Shown in pieces: positions 18,762 through 28,125 of a stretch of DNA of 64,000 nt (positions are counted from its first letter, which is position 1; every line of letters starts with the position of its first letter). The DNA is taken from positions 1-64,000 of the forward strand of contig CAKPMY010000003.1 of NCBI GenBank assembly GCA_934168245.1, given 5' to 3'. Under the pieces are notes generated by a model, which saw nothing but the letters and a program-made list of their open reading frames with translations, did not search any database and had not been told where the DNA came from. Both the position numbers and the translations under genes were made by a program. The DNA comes from an uncultured Bacilli bacterium. Its GTDB lineage: Bacteria; Bacillota_I; Bacilli_A; RF39; UBA660.

Positions 18762-19847
18762 ATGTTAAAAAAAATAAAAGAAAATAAAAAAATAATAATA
18801 ATAGTATTAGTAGTATTAGTTGCTGGAATACTACTATTTGCCTTTACAAACAAGCAAAAAATAGATCAAAAAGTAAAAATAAAATACACAGAAGCCAGTA
18901 AAATAACTTTAGAAGAGTATAAAAATGCCACTTTCAGTATGAAAAAGCCAAAAAACTGGACAGTTGATGCTGCCGGAACAGGAATGTATTATGCAATTCG
19001 AGTATATGATCCAGCAGAAACATCTAACCAAATCTTTTTAATGTTAAAAATTCAACCATTACTAAAGAGTAGTGCCGCAAAAAGTTTTTGGCAAGAATAT
19101 TCTAGACTAAGTGGAAATAGTCCTCAATATAAAGTCTTCGCTGATGCAGTAGTTCTAGAACAACCAACTACTGAAGGTTTTTATACTTCGTTTAATGACA
19201 TTGCTGATTATATAACTTCTATTGAACCAACATTATCAAATATGAACTTTCCAACTTTTTCCAATTTTAAAAAGGTTGAAGAATTTGCCTCTTCTGCTTC
19301 AATGAAAAGCTATGCTCTAGATAGTAAAGTTTTAAGAGGAACATTTACCTCTGAAAAAGGTAAAGAAGGAGAAGGTCTATTTCTAGCCTCAATCGTAAAT
19401 TTTGGTAATCAATATCAAAATGGTGTAGATTTTCTATACTATATGGCCTATGATATTATGACTGTAACAGCCGTAAAAGATGAGTTCATTAATTATAAAG
19501 ATATTCTTTTAGAATCAATAAATTCAATAGAGTTTTCTGATAGTTATGTAAAGCAAACAATAGATGATGGCAATGCACAAACTAAACAAGCCCTTGCTTT
19601 AAATGCTAGTGTACAAAAGTCATTTGATTCATACATGAGTGCTTGGGAAAATAGAAATAAGAGTTATGACATAATGAGTCAAAAACAAAGTGATGCAACT
19701 CTAGGCTACGAAAGAGTATATGATACTGAAACAAATGAAGTATACAAAGCCTACAATGGTTTTACTGATGACTATACAGGTGAAAGATACAAGGCTATAT
19801 CCGATGAAATGTATACCGAAAAAGTATATGGATACATAGAAAAATAG
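18762..19847 (+). CDS. Membrane-anchored extracytoplasmic protein, unknown function
   Basis: 361 residues. A Lys-rich start and one hydrophobic segment (about 13-28, IIIIVLVVLVAGILLFAF) make an N-terminal anchor with no lipobox Cys. The rest is predicted outside the cell, includes MKKPKNWTVDA (a phrase common in PsbP/YhcN-like exported domains) and is otherwise unrecognised. AAGGAGAG precedes the ATG. It is 7 bp upstream of another anchored protein and divergent from the double-HTH gene. Confidence 0.65.
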   Translation: MLKKIKENKKIIIIVLVVLVAGILLFAFTNKQKIDQKVKIKYTEASKITLEEYKNATFSMKKPKNWTVDAAGTGMYYAIRVYDPAETSNQIFLMLKIQPLLKSSAAKSFWQEYSRLSGNSPQYKVFADAVVLEQPTTEGFYTSFNDIADYITSIEPTLSNMNFPTFSNFKKVEEFASSASMKSYALDSKVLRGTFTSEKGKEGEGLFLASIVNFGNQYQNGVDFLYYMAYDIMTVTAVKDEFINYKDILLESINSIEFSDSYVKQTIDDGNAQTKQALALNASVQKSFDSYMSAWENRNKSYDIMSQKQSDATLGYERVYDTETNEVYKAYNGFTDDYTGERYKAISDEMYTEKVYGYIEK

Positions 19848-19854
19848 GTGACCT

Positions 19855-20847
19855 ATGAAAGATAAGAAAGAAATAATTAAGAAAGATAAGAAACCACTAA
19901 TTTTAAAAGACAAGAAAACAATAATATTAATTGCCGGTTTGATTTTACTTGTTGCTGTAGCAATTATAGCCCTGTTACCAAAACATGATGCGAAACCAGC
20001 AAGAATCAACGATAAGGAACCAAAAACACTTGTAGATGCCGTATTAGAAAAAAATAATCAGACAAAAGAAACAACCACTTACAAAAAATTTATTTCTGGA
20101 GAAGTTCTAAATGAAAATACCAACTTTTTAGAGTATGCTTTTATAACTAATAATACTGCTTACATATTTAATCCAGAAAAATTAAAAGCCGAAGAGTTAA
20201 GTTATAAAAAGGTTTACGATATTCCAACAGATATAAAGATAATGAATATAGTACCAAGTCTAGGTGCAGATATAAACTTTGTTGATTATACAGATACCTT
20301 ATATTCTATATATGACAGTAACATTGATAATGATCCTGTAGATGATTACTCTATGTTTAAAAATGCTATATATGAATTAAGAGTACTAGCCGAAAAAAAC
20401 TATTCAGAAAAATACTTAGATAAAAAAATAGATTATGACTTTACTGCCAATAATTTATATGTAAAGAACAACATTCTATATAATGTGATTCCAGAATATT
20501 ATCATTTTCAAAATAAAGTAACAGTACCAACATCATATGAAAAAATTTCTGGAAATTATGAAGGCGAAAAAATAATCCGTATCTATAATGAACGAATCTT
20601 AAAAACAGACAAGTCTTTCTATGAAATTATAGATTACTATGATACTGATGGTAAGAAAACAACGACTATGAAAATGGATTTATTATCAAAGTATTATGAC
20701 GAAGTTTTAACTTTTACCTATGAATACGTAATTTTAAAAGACTATACTTTAATACCTATAAATGATTGCCTAAATAGACCTCAAAAATATCAAACAAACT
20801 ACTATAGAGGTACTTTAAATGAAAAACCAGCAACTTTTATAGAATAA
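19855..20847 (+). CDS. Membrane-anchored extracytoplasmic protein, unknown function
   Basis: 330 residues. A highly charged Lys/Asp start precedes one membrane segment (about 25-42, [18 protein letters not shown]) and an exported region without cysteines. No family recognised. ATAGGTGACCT is the ribosome site; the gene follows the previous anchored protein by 7 bp and is probably its operon partner. A terminator follows. Confidence 0.65.
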   Translation: MKDKKEIIKKDKKPLILKDKKTIILIAGLILLVAVAIIALLPKHDAKPARINDKEPKTLVDAVLEKNNQTKETTTYKKFISGEVLNENTNFLEYAFITNNTAYIFNPEKLKAEELSYKKVYDIPTDIKIMNIVPSLGADINFVDYTDTLYSIYDSNIDNDPVDDYSMFKNAIYELRVLAEKNYSEKYLDKKIDYDFTANNLYVKNNILYNVIPEYYHFQNKVTVPTSYEKISGNYEGEKIIRIYNERILKTDKSFYEIIDYYDTDGKKTTTMKMDLLSKYYDEVLTFTYEYVILKDYTLIPINDCLNRPQKYQTNYYRGTLNEKPATFIE

Positions 20848-20849
20848 TG

Positions 20850-20873
20850 AAGAAGACATTTCTGTCTTTTTTC
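20850..20873 (+). terminator. Rho-independent terminator
   Basis: AAGACA (20853-20858), loop TTTC, TGTCTT (20863-20868), then TTTT. Ends the two-gene unit of anchored proteins. Confidence 0.8.
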
Positions 20874-20933
20874 TTTTACCTAAAACTTTATCTTAAACAC
20901 TCCACATGTTATAATAAACAAAGAGGTGTTACA

Positions 20934-21179
20934 ATGAATAAATTAAAGATTAATGGTATCTATAAACATTTTAAAGGAAACTATTACTTAGTAGTAGACA
21001 CAGCCAAATACTCTGAAACAGGAGAAGAATGTGTCATCTATAGAGCACTATATGGTCCTAATAAATTATGGATAAGACCTAAAGATATGTTTTTAGGTGA
21101 AGTTGACCATAAAAAGTATCCAGATATCAAACAAAAATATCGTTTTGAATTACAAGAAATAGAAAGCGTTGCAAAGTAA
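20934..21179 (+). CDS. DUF1653 family protein
   Basis: 81 residues from ATG 20934 with AAAGAGGTG upstream. An upstream in-frame ATG at 20847 would span the terminator and is rejected. The sequence [24 protein letters not shown]...[24 protein letters not shown] is the DUF1653 signature, a small beta-rich cytosolic domain of unknown role. It sits 6 bp before the WYL regulator. Confidence 0.85.
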   Translation: MNKLKINGIYKHFKGNYYLVVDTAKYSETGEECVIYRALYGPNKLWIRPKDMFLGEVDHKKYPDIKQKYRFELQEIESVAK

Positions 21180-21185
21180 TAGACT

Positions 21186-21788
21186 ATGTCCAAAGTATCA
21201 AATGTTATAACTTTATTAGAATTATTACAATCAGGACGTAAATACAGTATAAAAGAACTAGCAAGCATCTTAGAAGTATCAGAACGTATGATAAGAGTCT
21301 ACAAAGAAGACTTAGAAAAAGCCGGAATTTATATTGATTCAATACTAGGCCCATATGGTGGATATGTCCTAACAAGACCAGTCAAAGTTCCTATTAGAAG
21401 ATTTACTGAGAATGACTACAAAATATTAGATCAATACATAAAAAAAGAACAAGACGAAGAAAGAAAAGAAACTCTTATAACTCTTCAAAACAAAATTAAA
21501 GGTGTCTATATCGGTAGTAAACAAGATACTACAAAATTTAAACTAGATGATGAACTCCAAAAGAAATTTAATTTATTAACACGTGCTATTAGAGAAAAAA
21601 GAAAAGTAAAAATACGTTATTATTCATACAACAAAGGTGAAAATGAAAGAGTAATCGATCCAGCTGAAATGTTTTTATTTCAAGACGGCTGGTATTGTGC
21701 TGCTTTCTGTGAAAAGAAACACGACATTAGACATTTTGAACTAAAAAGAATTTTAGAATATGAATTATTAGATGAAAAATATGAGTAG
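21186..21788 (+). CDS. HTH and WYL-domain transcriptional regulator
   Basis: 200 residues. The N-terminal winged helix (about 1-60) contains YSIKELASILEVSERMIRVYKEDLEKAG and PYGGYVL as in DeoR/YafY-type regulators. The C-terminal part (about 120-195) is a WYL domain (KVKIRYYSYNKGENERVIDPAEMFLFQDGWYCAAFC), usually a ligand or nucleic-acid sensor. Shorter than typical YafY proteins (about 230-320). Probably in one transcript with the DUF1653 gene. Target unknown. Confidence 0.8.
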   Translation: MSKVSNVITLLELLQSGRKYSIKELASILEVSERMIRVYKEDLEKAGIYIDSILGPYGGYVLTRPVKVPIRRFTENDYKILDQYIKKEQDEERKETLITLQNKIKGVYIGSKQDTTKFKLDDELQKKFNLLTRAIREKRKVKIRYYSYNKGENERVIDPAEMFLFQDGWYCAAFCEKKHDIRHFELKRILEYELLDEKYE

Positions 21789-21817
21789 AAAAATTGAAAA
21801 GAAAGAATAAGTAGACG

Positions 21818-21862
21818 AAATACTTCCTCCTCTTAAGTTATATTGAACTTGAGGAGGTATTT
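21818..21862 (+). promoter_or_regulatory. Hairpin that masks the ribosome site of the SIS-domain gene
   Basis: AAGTT (21835-21839) pairs with AACTT (21846-21850), CTCCTC (21827-21832) with GAGGAG (21851-21856), and AAATAC (21818-21823) with GTATTT (21857-21862). The GAGGAGG Shine-Dalgarno at 21851-21857, seven bases before the ATG, lies wholly in the stem. Confidence 0.65.
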
Positions 21863-21864
21863 TT

Positions 21865-22788
21865 ATGGAAAAAAACATGAAAATTAATTTTGCATATTTA
21901 AAGAGGAGGGTAGAAGATGCATTCGATAAAACTGATTTGGAATATATCAGAAAAAGTTTACTAGAATTAAAAGAACCCACGATTGTCTCTGGAGTAGGAG
22001 GATCGAGTGTCGTAAGTAGTTTTGGCAGTAAAGTTTTAAATAGAAAGAATAGTATTATCACACTAGATAGTGAGCCAAGAGACTTTATCTACCAAAACTT
22101 ATCTGGCTTTAAAAATGTTCTTTCTTGTAGTTACAGTGGAAAAAATTATGGAGTTGACTTATCATTTGCCAATGACTTAAAAAAGTATCTATTATCAAAT
22201 AACTCTTTTGATAATCCTGATGTAACATATTTGGAGTACAAGACAACAATTGATAAAGAAAGGAGTTTTATCTCTCTAGGTGCAACTCTAATTCCTATAA
22301 GCATTCTTTTAGATTATTACTTGGATGGAAATACAACTAGAATTATAGAACTAATCGAGCCAACAGATTTTTCATTTGATACTAATCCAAACATCTATGA
22401 AATATTTTCTGGATACGATACTAAAACATCATCCAAGTATCTAGAATCAACTATGATAGAGTCAGGTATAGGTATACCAATCGTCCATGATAAGTATTCT
22501 TATTGTCATGGCCGTTCAACAACTTCAACAGTTCATTGTAATAATGCAATCTATTTTGCTAGAGAAACAGACTTTGATAAAATGTTATTAGAAGAATTAA
22601 AACCATATTATAATGAAATAATAGTAATATCATCACCCTTCAAGGATCAAGTAGTTGCTGATTTTCATATGTTAGTTCAAGCCATGTACCTAACTAAGTA
22701 TTTAGCCGAGCAACAACAAAAAGACTTATCCAAAGTAGAATATTCCCCAGTAGTCAAAAAAATATATAAATATTCCGGACAAATTTAG
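21865..22788 (+). CDS. SIS-domain protein
   Basis: 307 residues. Sugar-isomerase (SIS) fold is indicated by TIVSGVGGSSVVSSFGSKVL near residue 38, LSCSYSGKNYGVD near 88 (S-x-S-G phosphosugar loop) and VISSPFKDQVVADFHMLVQAMYL near the end. Such proteins bind or isomerise phosphosugars, or act as sensors. No HTH is present. The start at 21865 uses a strong GAGGAGG that is buried in a hairpin, pointing to translational control. Confidence 0.7.
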   Translation: MEKNMKINFAYLKRRVEDAFDKTDLEYIRKSLLELKEPTIVSGVGGSSVVSSFGSKVLNRKNSIITLDSEPRDFIYQNLSGFKNVLSCSYSGKNYGVDLSFANDLKKYLLSNNSFDNPDVTYLEYKTTIDKERSFISLGATLIPISILLDYYLDGNTTRIIELIEPTDFSFDTNPNIYEIFSGYDTKTSSKYLESTMIESGIGIPIVHDKYSYCHGRSTTSTVHCNNAIYFARETDFDKMLLEELKPYYNEIIVISSPFKDQVVADFHMLVQAMYLTKYLAEQQQKDLSKVEYSPVVKKIYKYSGQI

Positions 22789-22914
22789 CGTAAAACATTA
22801 AACTAAAAGTAAAGTGCACAATTAAGTACATGAATTTAGGATAAAAAATAAAATTACAATGCTGAAATCTTTATATTTAAGACTACACATGATATACTAA
22901 TGTCGGGTGAGGTT

Positions 22915-23712
22915 ATGAATGAATATACAAGAAGACGAGTCATGGAAGAGGAACGTCATCAATTTATCTATGGTTATAATACTGAAGAAAGGCATAGATT
23001 TTTAAAGGACTTAGAAAGTGCCTATCCAATATTAACAGATTCTACAGAACCTGCCGCAATCTATATGAAAGACTTTTCTCTACCTTTAAGTAAACCAACA
23101 AATAAAACTATTAATTCTGAAAACTCTAGACTAATCGCAAGTAAATTCTTAGACTTTTCAATTTCAGAGAACATCATTAGAAGAATACTAGAACAGGAAA
23201 AACTAAATACTTCAATGTCAAAAATAAATGATTTATTAGAAAGAATAAATAGATTATATGGAAATAGAAAACATCAACAATCAAGATCATTAGAAGAACT
23301 TAAAAGTATCTTAGCAGAATCACGAAAGATGTATTCCAATTATTATGCTGAATACTTACAAGGTAATCAGTCTTACCTTGATACTGATAGCCTAACGATT
23401 CCTTTTATAAATGCAATTGATGTAGCAGCAAAAACAAAGCAAACTTTAAGCATAGATTCGTACTATGGATTGATATTTGAACAGGACGAAAGAATGCCTT
23501 TGGTATCATATCAAGCAATCAATGGCTTTGTTACAAGAAGATGTAATGGAGATCTTTCTATAAAAGTTGCTACGACTCCAGACGCCTGGCAAACTTTTTA
23601 TGACTTAAATGGCACTTTGGCCGAAAAGATTCATGACTATGGAACCGTCGAGTTAGATGATTGCGTCAAACAATATACCAAGAAAATGAAAGAAATAAAG
23701 GAGAGTGAATAA
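22915..23712 (+). CDS. Protein of unknown function, upstream partner of a Nudix hydrolase
   Basis: 265 residues, soluble, charged, with a helical stretch near 85-140 (RILEQEKLNTSMSKINDLLERI). No family recognised. The start is placed at 22915 because a -10-like TATACT lies at about 22894-22899, directly before the alternative ATG at 22900, which would leave no leader. The next gene begins 2 bp after its stop, so the two are co-transcribed. Confidence 0.55.
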   Translation: MNEYTRRRVMEEERHQFIYGYNTEERHRFLKDLESAYPILTDSTEPAAIYMKDFSLPLSKPTNKTINSENSRLIASKFLDFSISENIIRRILEQEKLNTSMSKINDLLERINRLYGNRKHQQSRSLEELKSILAESRKMYSNYYAEYLQGNQSYLDTDSLTIPFINAIDVAAKTKQTLSIDSYYGLIFEQDERMPLVSYQAINGFVTRRCNGDLSIKVATTPDAWQTFYDLNGTLAEKIHDYGTVELDDCVKQYTKKMKEIKESE

Positions 23713-23714
23713 TT

Positions 23715-24119
23715 ATGAAAGTAGTTGGAACAATGTTTTTCCAAGATGAAAAACTATTAATTGATAAGCCAAGAAAAAGACCAACTTATCAAATGATTGG
23801 TGGTCGAGTAGAGGAAAATGAAACTCCATTAGAAGCCGCTATTAGAGAATGTCATGAAGAACTAGGACCAAATGTTATCTTCAACGAAGATGCTCTTGAA
23901 CTAGTAATGGAATTTGACGAGATAGCAACGAGTGATGGTAAAACTCCGATTCACTTCTATGTTTTCCTATCAAAAGAAAAATTTAAAGGTACACCAACAA
24001 CCAGCGAAGAGATAGAAAACTTCCTATGGTATGATTCAACTCATGGTACAGATATTTTATCTAACACCTTAAAAAATGAAGTAGTACCATACTGTCTAAA
24101 TAAAAAGTTAATAAAATAG
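23715..24119 (+). CDS. Nudix hydrolase
   Basis: 134 residues. The Nudix box is complete: GGRVEENETPLEAAIRECHE followed by ELG, matching G-x5-E-x7-R-E-U-x-E-E-x-G-U, so it should bind Mg2+ and cleave a nucleoside diphosphate linked to another group. The N-terminal FFQDEKLLIDKPRKRPTYQMIGG is typical for the family. AAAGGAG upstream. Substrate unknown; its partner gene upstream is also unassigned. Confidence 0.9.
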   Translation: MKVVGTMFFQDEKLLIDKPRKRPTYQMIGGRVEENETPLEAAIRECHEELGPNVIFNEDALELVMEFDEIATSDGKTPIHFYVFLSKEKFKGTPTTSEEIENFLWYDSTHGTDILSNTLKNEVVPYCLNKKLIK

Positions 24120-24133
24120 ATATGTTAAACGAC

Positions 24134-24160
24134 AAAAATAGGAATAAAACTCCTGTTTTT
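24134..24160 (+). terminator. Terminator after the Nudix gene
   Basis: AAAAATAGGA (24134-24143) pairs with TCCTGTTTTT (24151-24160) with one G-U pair; the right arm itself supplies the U-run. Confidence 0.75.
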
Positions 24161-24280
24161 CTCATTTAAAGGTCCTAAAAAACTAAAATAACTGGTCTTT
24201 TACCGTCTAAACAACACTTAGAACTAAAAAAACTAAAAAGTCAAAATTACAAATTATTTTTATTATTCATATTAAAAATC

Positions 24281-24372
24281 AAAAAAAGAGAGCCAAAAAT
24301 GGCTCAATCTATTAACAGAGGATCTTCACACTATATAGTGAACCTTCCTCACTAATAATATATGCAATAATA
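24281..24372 (-). ncRNA. Candidate small RNA ending in a minus-strand terminator
   Basis: On the minus strand GAGCC-ATTTTT-GGCTC (24305-24290) is followed by TC and a seven-T run (24287-24281), a canonical terminator with no minus-strand gene upstream. Just 5' of it are a TTCAC/GTGAA stem and an outer GAGGA/TCCTC stem (24350-24318). A TATAAT at 24384-24379 on the minus strand could serve as -10, giving an RNA of about 90 nt. It lies upstream of, and opposite to, prfB. The 353-bp gap holds no coding frame with a ribosome site. Confidence 0.45.
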
Positions 24373-24472
24373 ATTTTTATTATACAAAAAATTAAAAATA
24401 TGATAACATAATGCTAGAATATAAAATGTATAAAAAATAAAAAAACAAACATTATAATAAGAGAGGTACACT

Positions 24473-25571
24473 ATGGAAATAAAAGAAGAAAAAAACACAT
24501 TACATAAATACTTAGAAGAAATAGAAAATTATTGGAGGTTACTTTGACATAGATCAAAAAAAGTCTGACTTATTGTCCCTTCAAAAAGAAACTGAATCTC
24601 CTGATTTCTGGACAAATAGAGAGAAAAAAGATTCTGTACTTAGTGAAATTTCTAGTAAAAAAGAAACAATTACTAATGTTGAAGAAATAAAAAACAAAGT
24701 CAAAGACTCGATAGAACTTCTAGAATTAATAGAATTAGAACCAGATACAGATATTGAACAGCAAATAGAAAAAACTATTGAAGACCTACCTCAAGAGATG
24801 GAAGAATTAAATTTACTTCTCCTTCTTAATGGTCCATATGATAAAAATAACTGTATACTAGACATCCATTCCGGAGCCGGTGGAACAGAAGCCTGTGACT
24901 GGACCCTAATGCTATATCGAATGTATACTCGTTGGTGTGAAAAGAAAAACTATAAAATTGAACTTCTTGACTATCAAGATGGTGAAGAAGCCGGTATTAA
25001 AAGTGCCTCTTTACTAATAAAAGGCTACAATGCCTATGGCTATTTAAAAAACGAAAAAGGAGTTCATCGTCTAGTAAGGTTATCTCCATTTGATTCTAAT
25101 AATCGCCGTCATACATCTTTTGCATCAATCGAAGTAACACCAGAAATAGAGCAAGACAACAGTATTGAAATAGATGAAAAGGACTTAAAAATTGATGTTT
25201 ATCGTTCATCTGGCTGCGGCGGACAAGGTGTAAACACTACAGACTCAGCCGTAAGAATTACACACTTACCTACCAAAATAGTAGTTACTTGTCAAAATGA
25301 ACGTAGTCAAATTCAAAATAAAGAACAGGCTATGAAAGTCTTAAAAAACAAACTATTACTAAGAAAAATAGAAGAACAAGAACAAGAACTAAATAAAATT
25401 AAAGGTAATCAAATGAATATCGAGTTTGGTTCTCAAATAAGAAGTTATGTTATGCATCCATATTCCATGGTAAAAGATCATCGTACAAACTATGAAACTA
25501 GTAATGTTACTAAAGTCTTAGATGGAAATATTGATGAATTTATAGAAAGCAATTTAAAAAGAGGGTTATAA
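24473..25571 (+). CDS. prfB: Peptide chain release factor 2, with programmed +1 frameshift
   Basis: Release factor 2, which reads UAA and UGA. The first 24 codons run from ATG 24473 to CTT (24542-24544), then an in-frame TGA (24545-24547). Skipping one T continues with GAC (24546) as DIDQKKSDLLSLQKE, giving 365 residues in all, the usual RF2 length. The site GGAGG-TTA-CTT-TGA-C has the internal Shine-Dalgarno and CUU-UGA-C slippery context known for RF2 autoregulation. Downstream, GSGGQGVN-type motif reads SSGCGGQGVNTTDSAVRI. Its presence implies UGA is a stop codon here. Confidence 0.95.
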
Positions 25572-25572
25572 T

Positions 25573-26454
25573 ATGAAATTTTTATCAAAAAAGGACAGTT
25601 TAAAAATTTTAGAACAAATAAGAGAAAAATCTAAATACAAAAGATTTCTAAAATTCTTTATTGGATGTCTTTTAGTATCTATCTCTTATAACTTATTTCT
25701 AGCACCAAATGACTTAGTTGCTGGTGGTGTAGGTGGTATTGCCATTATCTTAAACGATTTATTTGGTCTAGATTATTCAGTTGTAATATTAATAGGAAAT
25801 ATCATTCTCTTAACGATTAGTTTTATCTTCCTCGGTAAAGAAAAAACGAGAGGTTCAATTCTAGGATCTTTAGTTTTCCCTTTATGTGTAAAAATAACTT
25901 CTAATATTAATGCTTATATTAACGTAGAAACTTCTGAACTACTTTTAGCAGCCGTCTTTGGTGGTGTCTTATATGGCTTTGGTGCTGGTATGATATTTAA
26001 AGCCGGCTTTACAGGTGGAGGAACCGATGTTATAACTCAATTACTCAATAAATATTTAAAATTAAGTATGGGAAAAAGTCTTTTATGTACTGACGGAACA
26101 GTTGTCTTGTTATCATCATTCGTATTTGGTACCAATAAATTACTATACTCCATTATCACTTTATACATTATAAGTTTTATCTCAGATCGTGTTATTTTAG
26201 GAGTATCTGATAGTAAAGCCTTCTACATCATAACTGATGAGGAAATTGCCATCAAAGAATACATCTTAAAGTACTTAAACCATGGTGTAACAGTCTTCAA
26301 TGCTAAAGGTGGTTTTGCTAAAGAAAAACAAACAGTTCTAATGTGTGTCTTACCAACAAAAGACTACTACAAATTAAAAGAAGGAATTGCCGAAATAGAT
26401 CCAGATGCTTTCTTTGTTGTTACAGATGCCTATGAAGTATTTGGAGGCGAGTAA
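25573..26454 (+). CDS. YitT family membrane protein (first copy)
   Basis: 293 residues. Five or so membrane segments (about 25-200) with the family phrases NLFLAPNDLVAGGVGGIAIIL and GFTGGGTDVITQLLNKY, then a cytosolic DUF2179 domain (about 210-290) ending DAFFVVTDAYEVFGGE. Transport or regulatory function has not been established for the family. It starts one base after prfB and is followed one base later by a paralogue, suggesting an operon and possibly a heteromer. Confidence 0.85.
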   Translation: MKFLSKKDSLKILEQIREKSKYKRFLKFFIGCLLVSISYNLFLAPNDLVAGGVGGIAIILNDLFGLDYSVVILIGNIILLTISFIFLGKEKTRGSILGSLVFPLCVKITSNINAYINVETSELLLAAVFGGVLYGFGAGMIFKAGFTGGGTDVITQLLNKYLKLSMGKSLLCTDGTVVLLSSFVFGTNKLLYSIITLYIISFISDRVILGVSDSKAFYIITDEEIAIKEYILKYLNHGVTVFNAKGGFAKEKQTVLMCVLPTKDYYKLKEGIAEIDPDAFFVVTDAYEVFGGE

Positions 26455-26455
26455 T

Positions 26456-27313
26456 ATGAAGGAATTAGTAGAAAAGTTTAAAGACAAAAAAGAACAAAAG
26501 AAAATCATTATGTTAATTATTTCCCTATTCTTTAGTGCCATAGTATATAACTTATTCCTACTACCAGTAAATCTAGTAACAGGTGGAGCCGGTGGTATAG
26601 CAACTATAACTAATTATGTTTATGAAATAGATCCAGCCTTAATGATTTTATTAATATCACTAACCTGTGCACTTCTAAGTTTCATGTACTTAGGCCCAAG
26701 AGTAACTGCTGTAACACTTTTAGCCAGTATTCTTTATCCAGCCTTTGTAGAACTAACCGAACCTTTAACGACAATCGTTCAAATAGACTATAGTGACATG
26801 TTCGTCATAACTATCTTTGCCGGTGTCTTAAACGGTATAGCAAACGGACTTATGTATAAGACAGGTTACAATAATGGCGGCCTTCCTGTCATAAGCCAAA
26901 TTTTGGAAAAATATTACAAAGTACCAATAGCTAAAACTAGTGCTATTATGAATACAACCGTAGTTTTAATTGGTGGAGTCTTCTTTGGTTGGACTAATGT
27001 CATGTATGCTATTATTTTAATATACCTAAATACTATTATTATTAATAAAGTATTACTTGGCATCTCTAATAATAAAGCCTTCTATATCATAACTTCTGAA
27101 GAAGAACAAATTAAAGAATATATTATTAAAACGCTAGGACATAGTGTAACTGTCTTCGATGTAAAAGGCGGTTTCCTAAATAAAAAACACAAAGTCGTTC
27201 TAACTGTTGTTCCAACTAGAGAATATTACCGAGTCACTGAAGGTATAAAAACAATAGATAAAGACGCTTTCTTTGTTGTAACAGATTCCTACGAAGTAGT
27301 AGGTGGAAAATAA
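26456..27313 (+). CDS. YitT family membrane protein (second copy)
   Basis: 285 residues, clear paralogue of the preceding gene (NLFLLPVNLVTGGAGGIATI, GYNNGGLPVISQILEKY, C-terminal DAFFVVTDSYEVVGGK). The start at 26456 follows GGAGGCGAGTA in the end of the first copy; an earlier in-frame start would overlap that gene by 50 bp. Local duplication followed by divergence is the simplest origin. Confidence 0.85.
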   Translation: MKELVEKFKDKKEQKKIIMLIISLFFSAIVYNLFLLPVNLVTGGAGGIATITNYVYEIDPALMILLISLTCALLSFMYLGPRVTAVTLLASILYPAFVELTEPLTTIVQIDYSDMFVITIFAGVLNGIANGLMYKTGYNNGGLPVISQILEKYYKVPIAKTSAIMNTTVVLIGGVFFGWTNVMYAIILIYLNTIIINKVLLGISNNKAFYIITSEEEQIKEYIIKTLGHSVTVFDVKGGFLNKKHKVVLTVVPTREYYRVTEGIKTIDKDAFFVVTDSYEVVGGK

Positions 27314-27350
27314 TATCAAAGTTTATTAAGTGTAACTCTACAGTGTCAAG

Positions 27351-27380
27351 GGAGAAGTAAAATTTAACTTCTCTTTTATT
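27351..27380 (+). terminator. Terminator after the YitT pair
   Basis: GAGAAGT (27352-27358) pairs with ACTTCTC (27367-27373), followed by TTTTATT. Confidence 0.8.
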
Positions 27381-27426
27381 GTGCAAAAAAATATGATATA
27401 ATAAAGTGGCTAAGGTGGTTGATAAA

Positions 27427-28125
27427 ATGGATTTAATCAGAATAAAACACGTTGAGAAGAAGTATCGCAACGGTGTTACAGCAATTTATGATCTAAATTT
27501 AGCAATCGAGAAAGGCTCATTTGTCTTTGTAATAGGTGGTTCTGGTTCCGGTAAAAGTACATTAATTAAAATGCTGTACCGTGAAGAAAAACCAACTAAA
27601 GGACAAATAATAGTCGGTGGCCTAGACGTTGCCAAGTTAAGAAATAAAAAAGTATATAAATTAAGACGTAAGTTAGGAATTGTCTTCCAAGACTATAGAC
27701 TTCTTCCTAAATTAACAGTCTATGAAAATGTTGCCTTTGCTTTAGAAGTAATAGGTGCAAAAAGAGATGAAATACGTGTAAAAGTCTTAAAGGCTCTAGA
27801 AGATGTCGGTTTAAAAAATAAAATTCACAATTATCCAGATCAATTATCTGGTGGAGAACAACAACGTGTTGCGATAGCAAGAGCAATCGTTAATGATCCA
27901 AAATTATTATTATGTGACGAACCTACCGGAAACCTAGATCCTGAAAAGAGTATGGAAATCATGAAGGTCTTAGACAATATCAATAAGACAAGAGGTACAA
28001 CAATCATTATGGCAACACACGATCAAGATATTGTTAATAGAATGAAAAAACAAGTTCTAATATTAAAAGATGGACACTTAGTAACCTTTAAAGAGAAAGG
28101 AGTCTATGATAATGAAGCTATTTAG
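27427..28125 (+). CDS. ftsE: Cell division ATP-binding protein FtsE
   Basis: 232 residues. ABC ATPase with Walker A GGSGSGKST near 38, signature LSGGEQQRVAIARA near 140 and Walker B LLLCDEPTGNLD near 160. Pairs with FtsX to switch on cell-wall hydrolases at the division site or side wall. ATG 27427 is chosen over an in-frame GTG at 27406, since TATAAT (27398-27403) lies directly before the latter and AAGGTGG precedes the former. First gene of ftsE-ftsX-hydrolase. Confidence 0.93.
   Translation: MDLIRIKHVEKKYRNGVTAIYDLNLAIEKGSFVFVIGGSGSGKSTLIKMLYREEKPTKGQIIVGGLDVAKLRNKKVYKLRRKLGIVFQDYRLLPKLTVYENVAFALEVIGAKRDEIRVKVLKALEDVGLKNKIHNYPDQLSGGEQQRVAIARAIVNDPKLLLCDEPTGNLDPEKSMEIMKVLDNINKTRGTTIIMATHDQDIVNRMKKQVLILKDGHLVTFKEKGVYDNEAI

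Noticed and set aside
20847..20933. Upstream extension of the DUF1653 gene from ATG 20847
   Set aside because: It would run through a strong terminator and lacks homology; the ATG at 20934 has a ribosome site and the family start.
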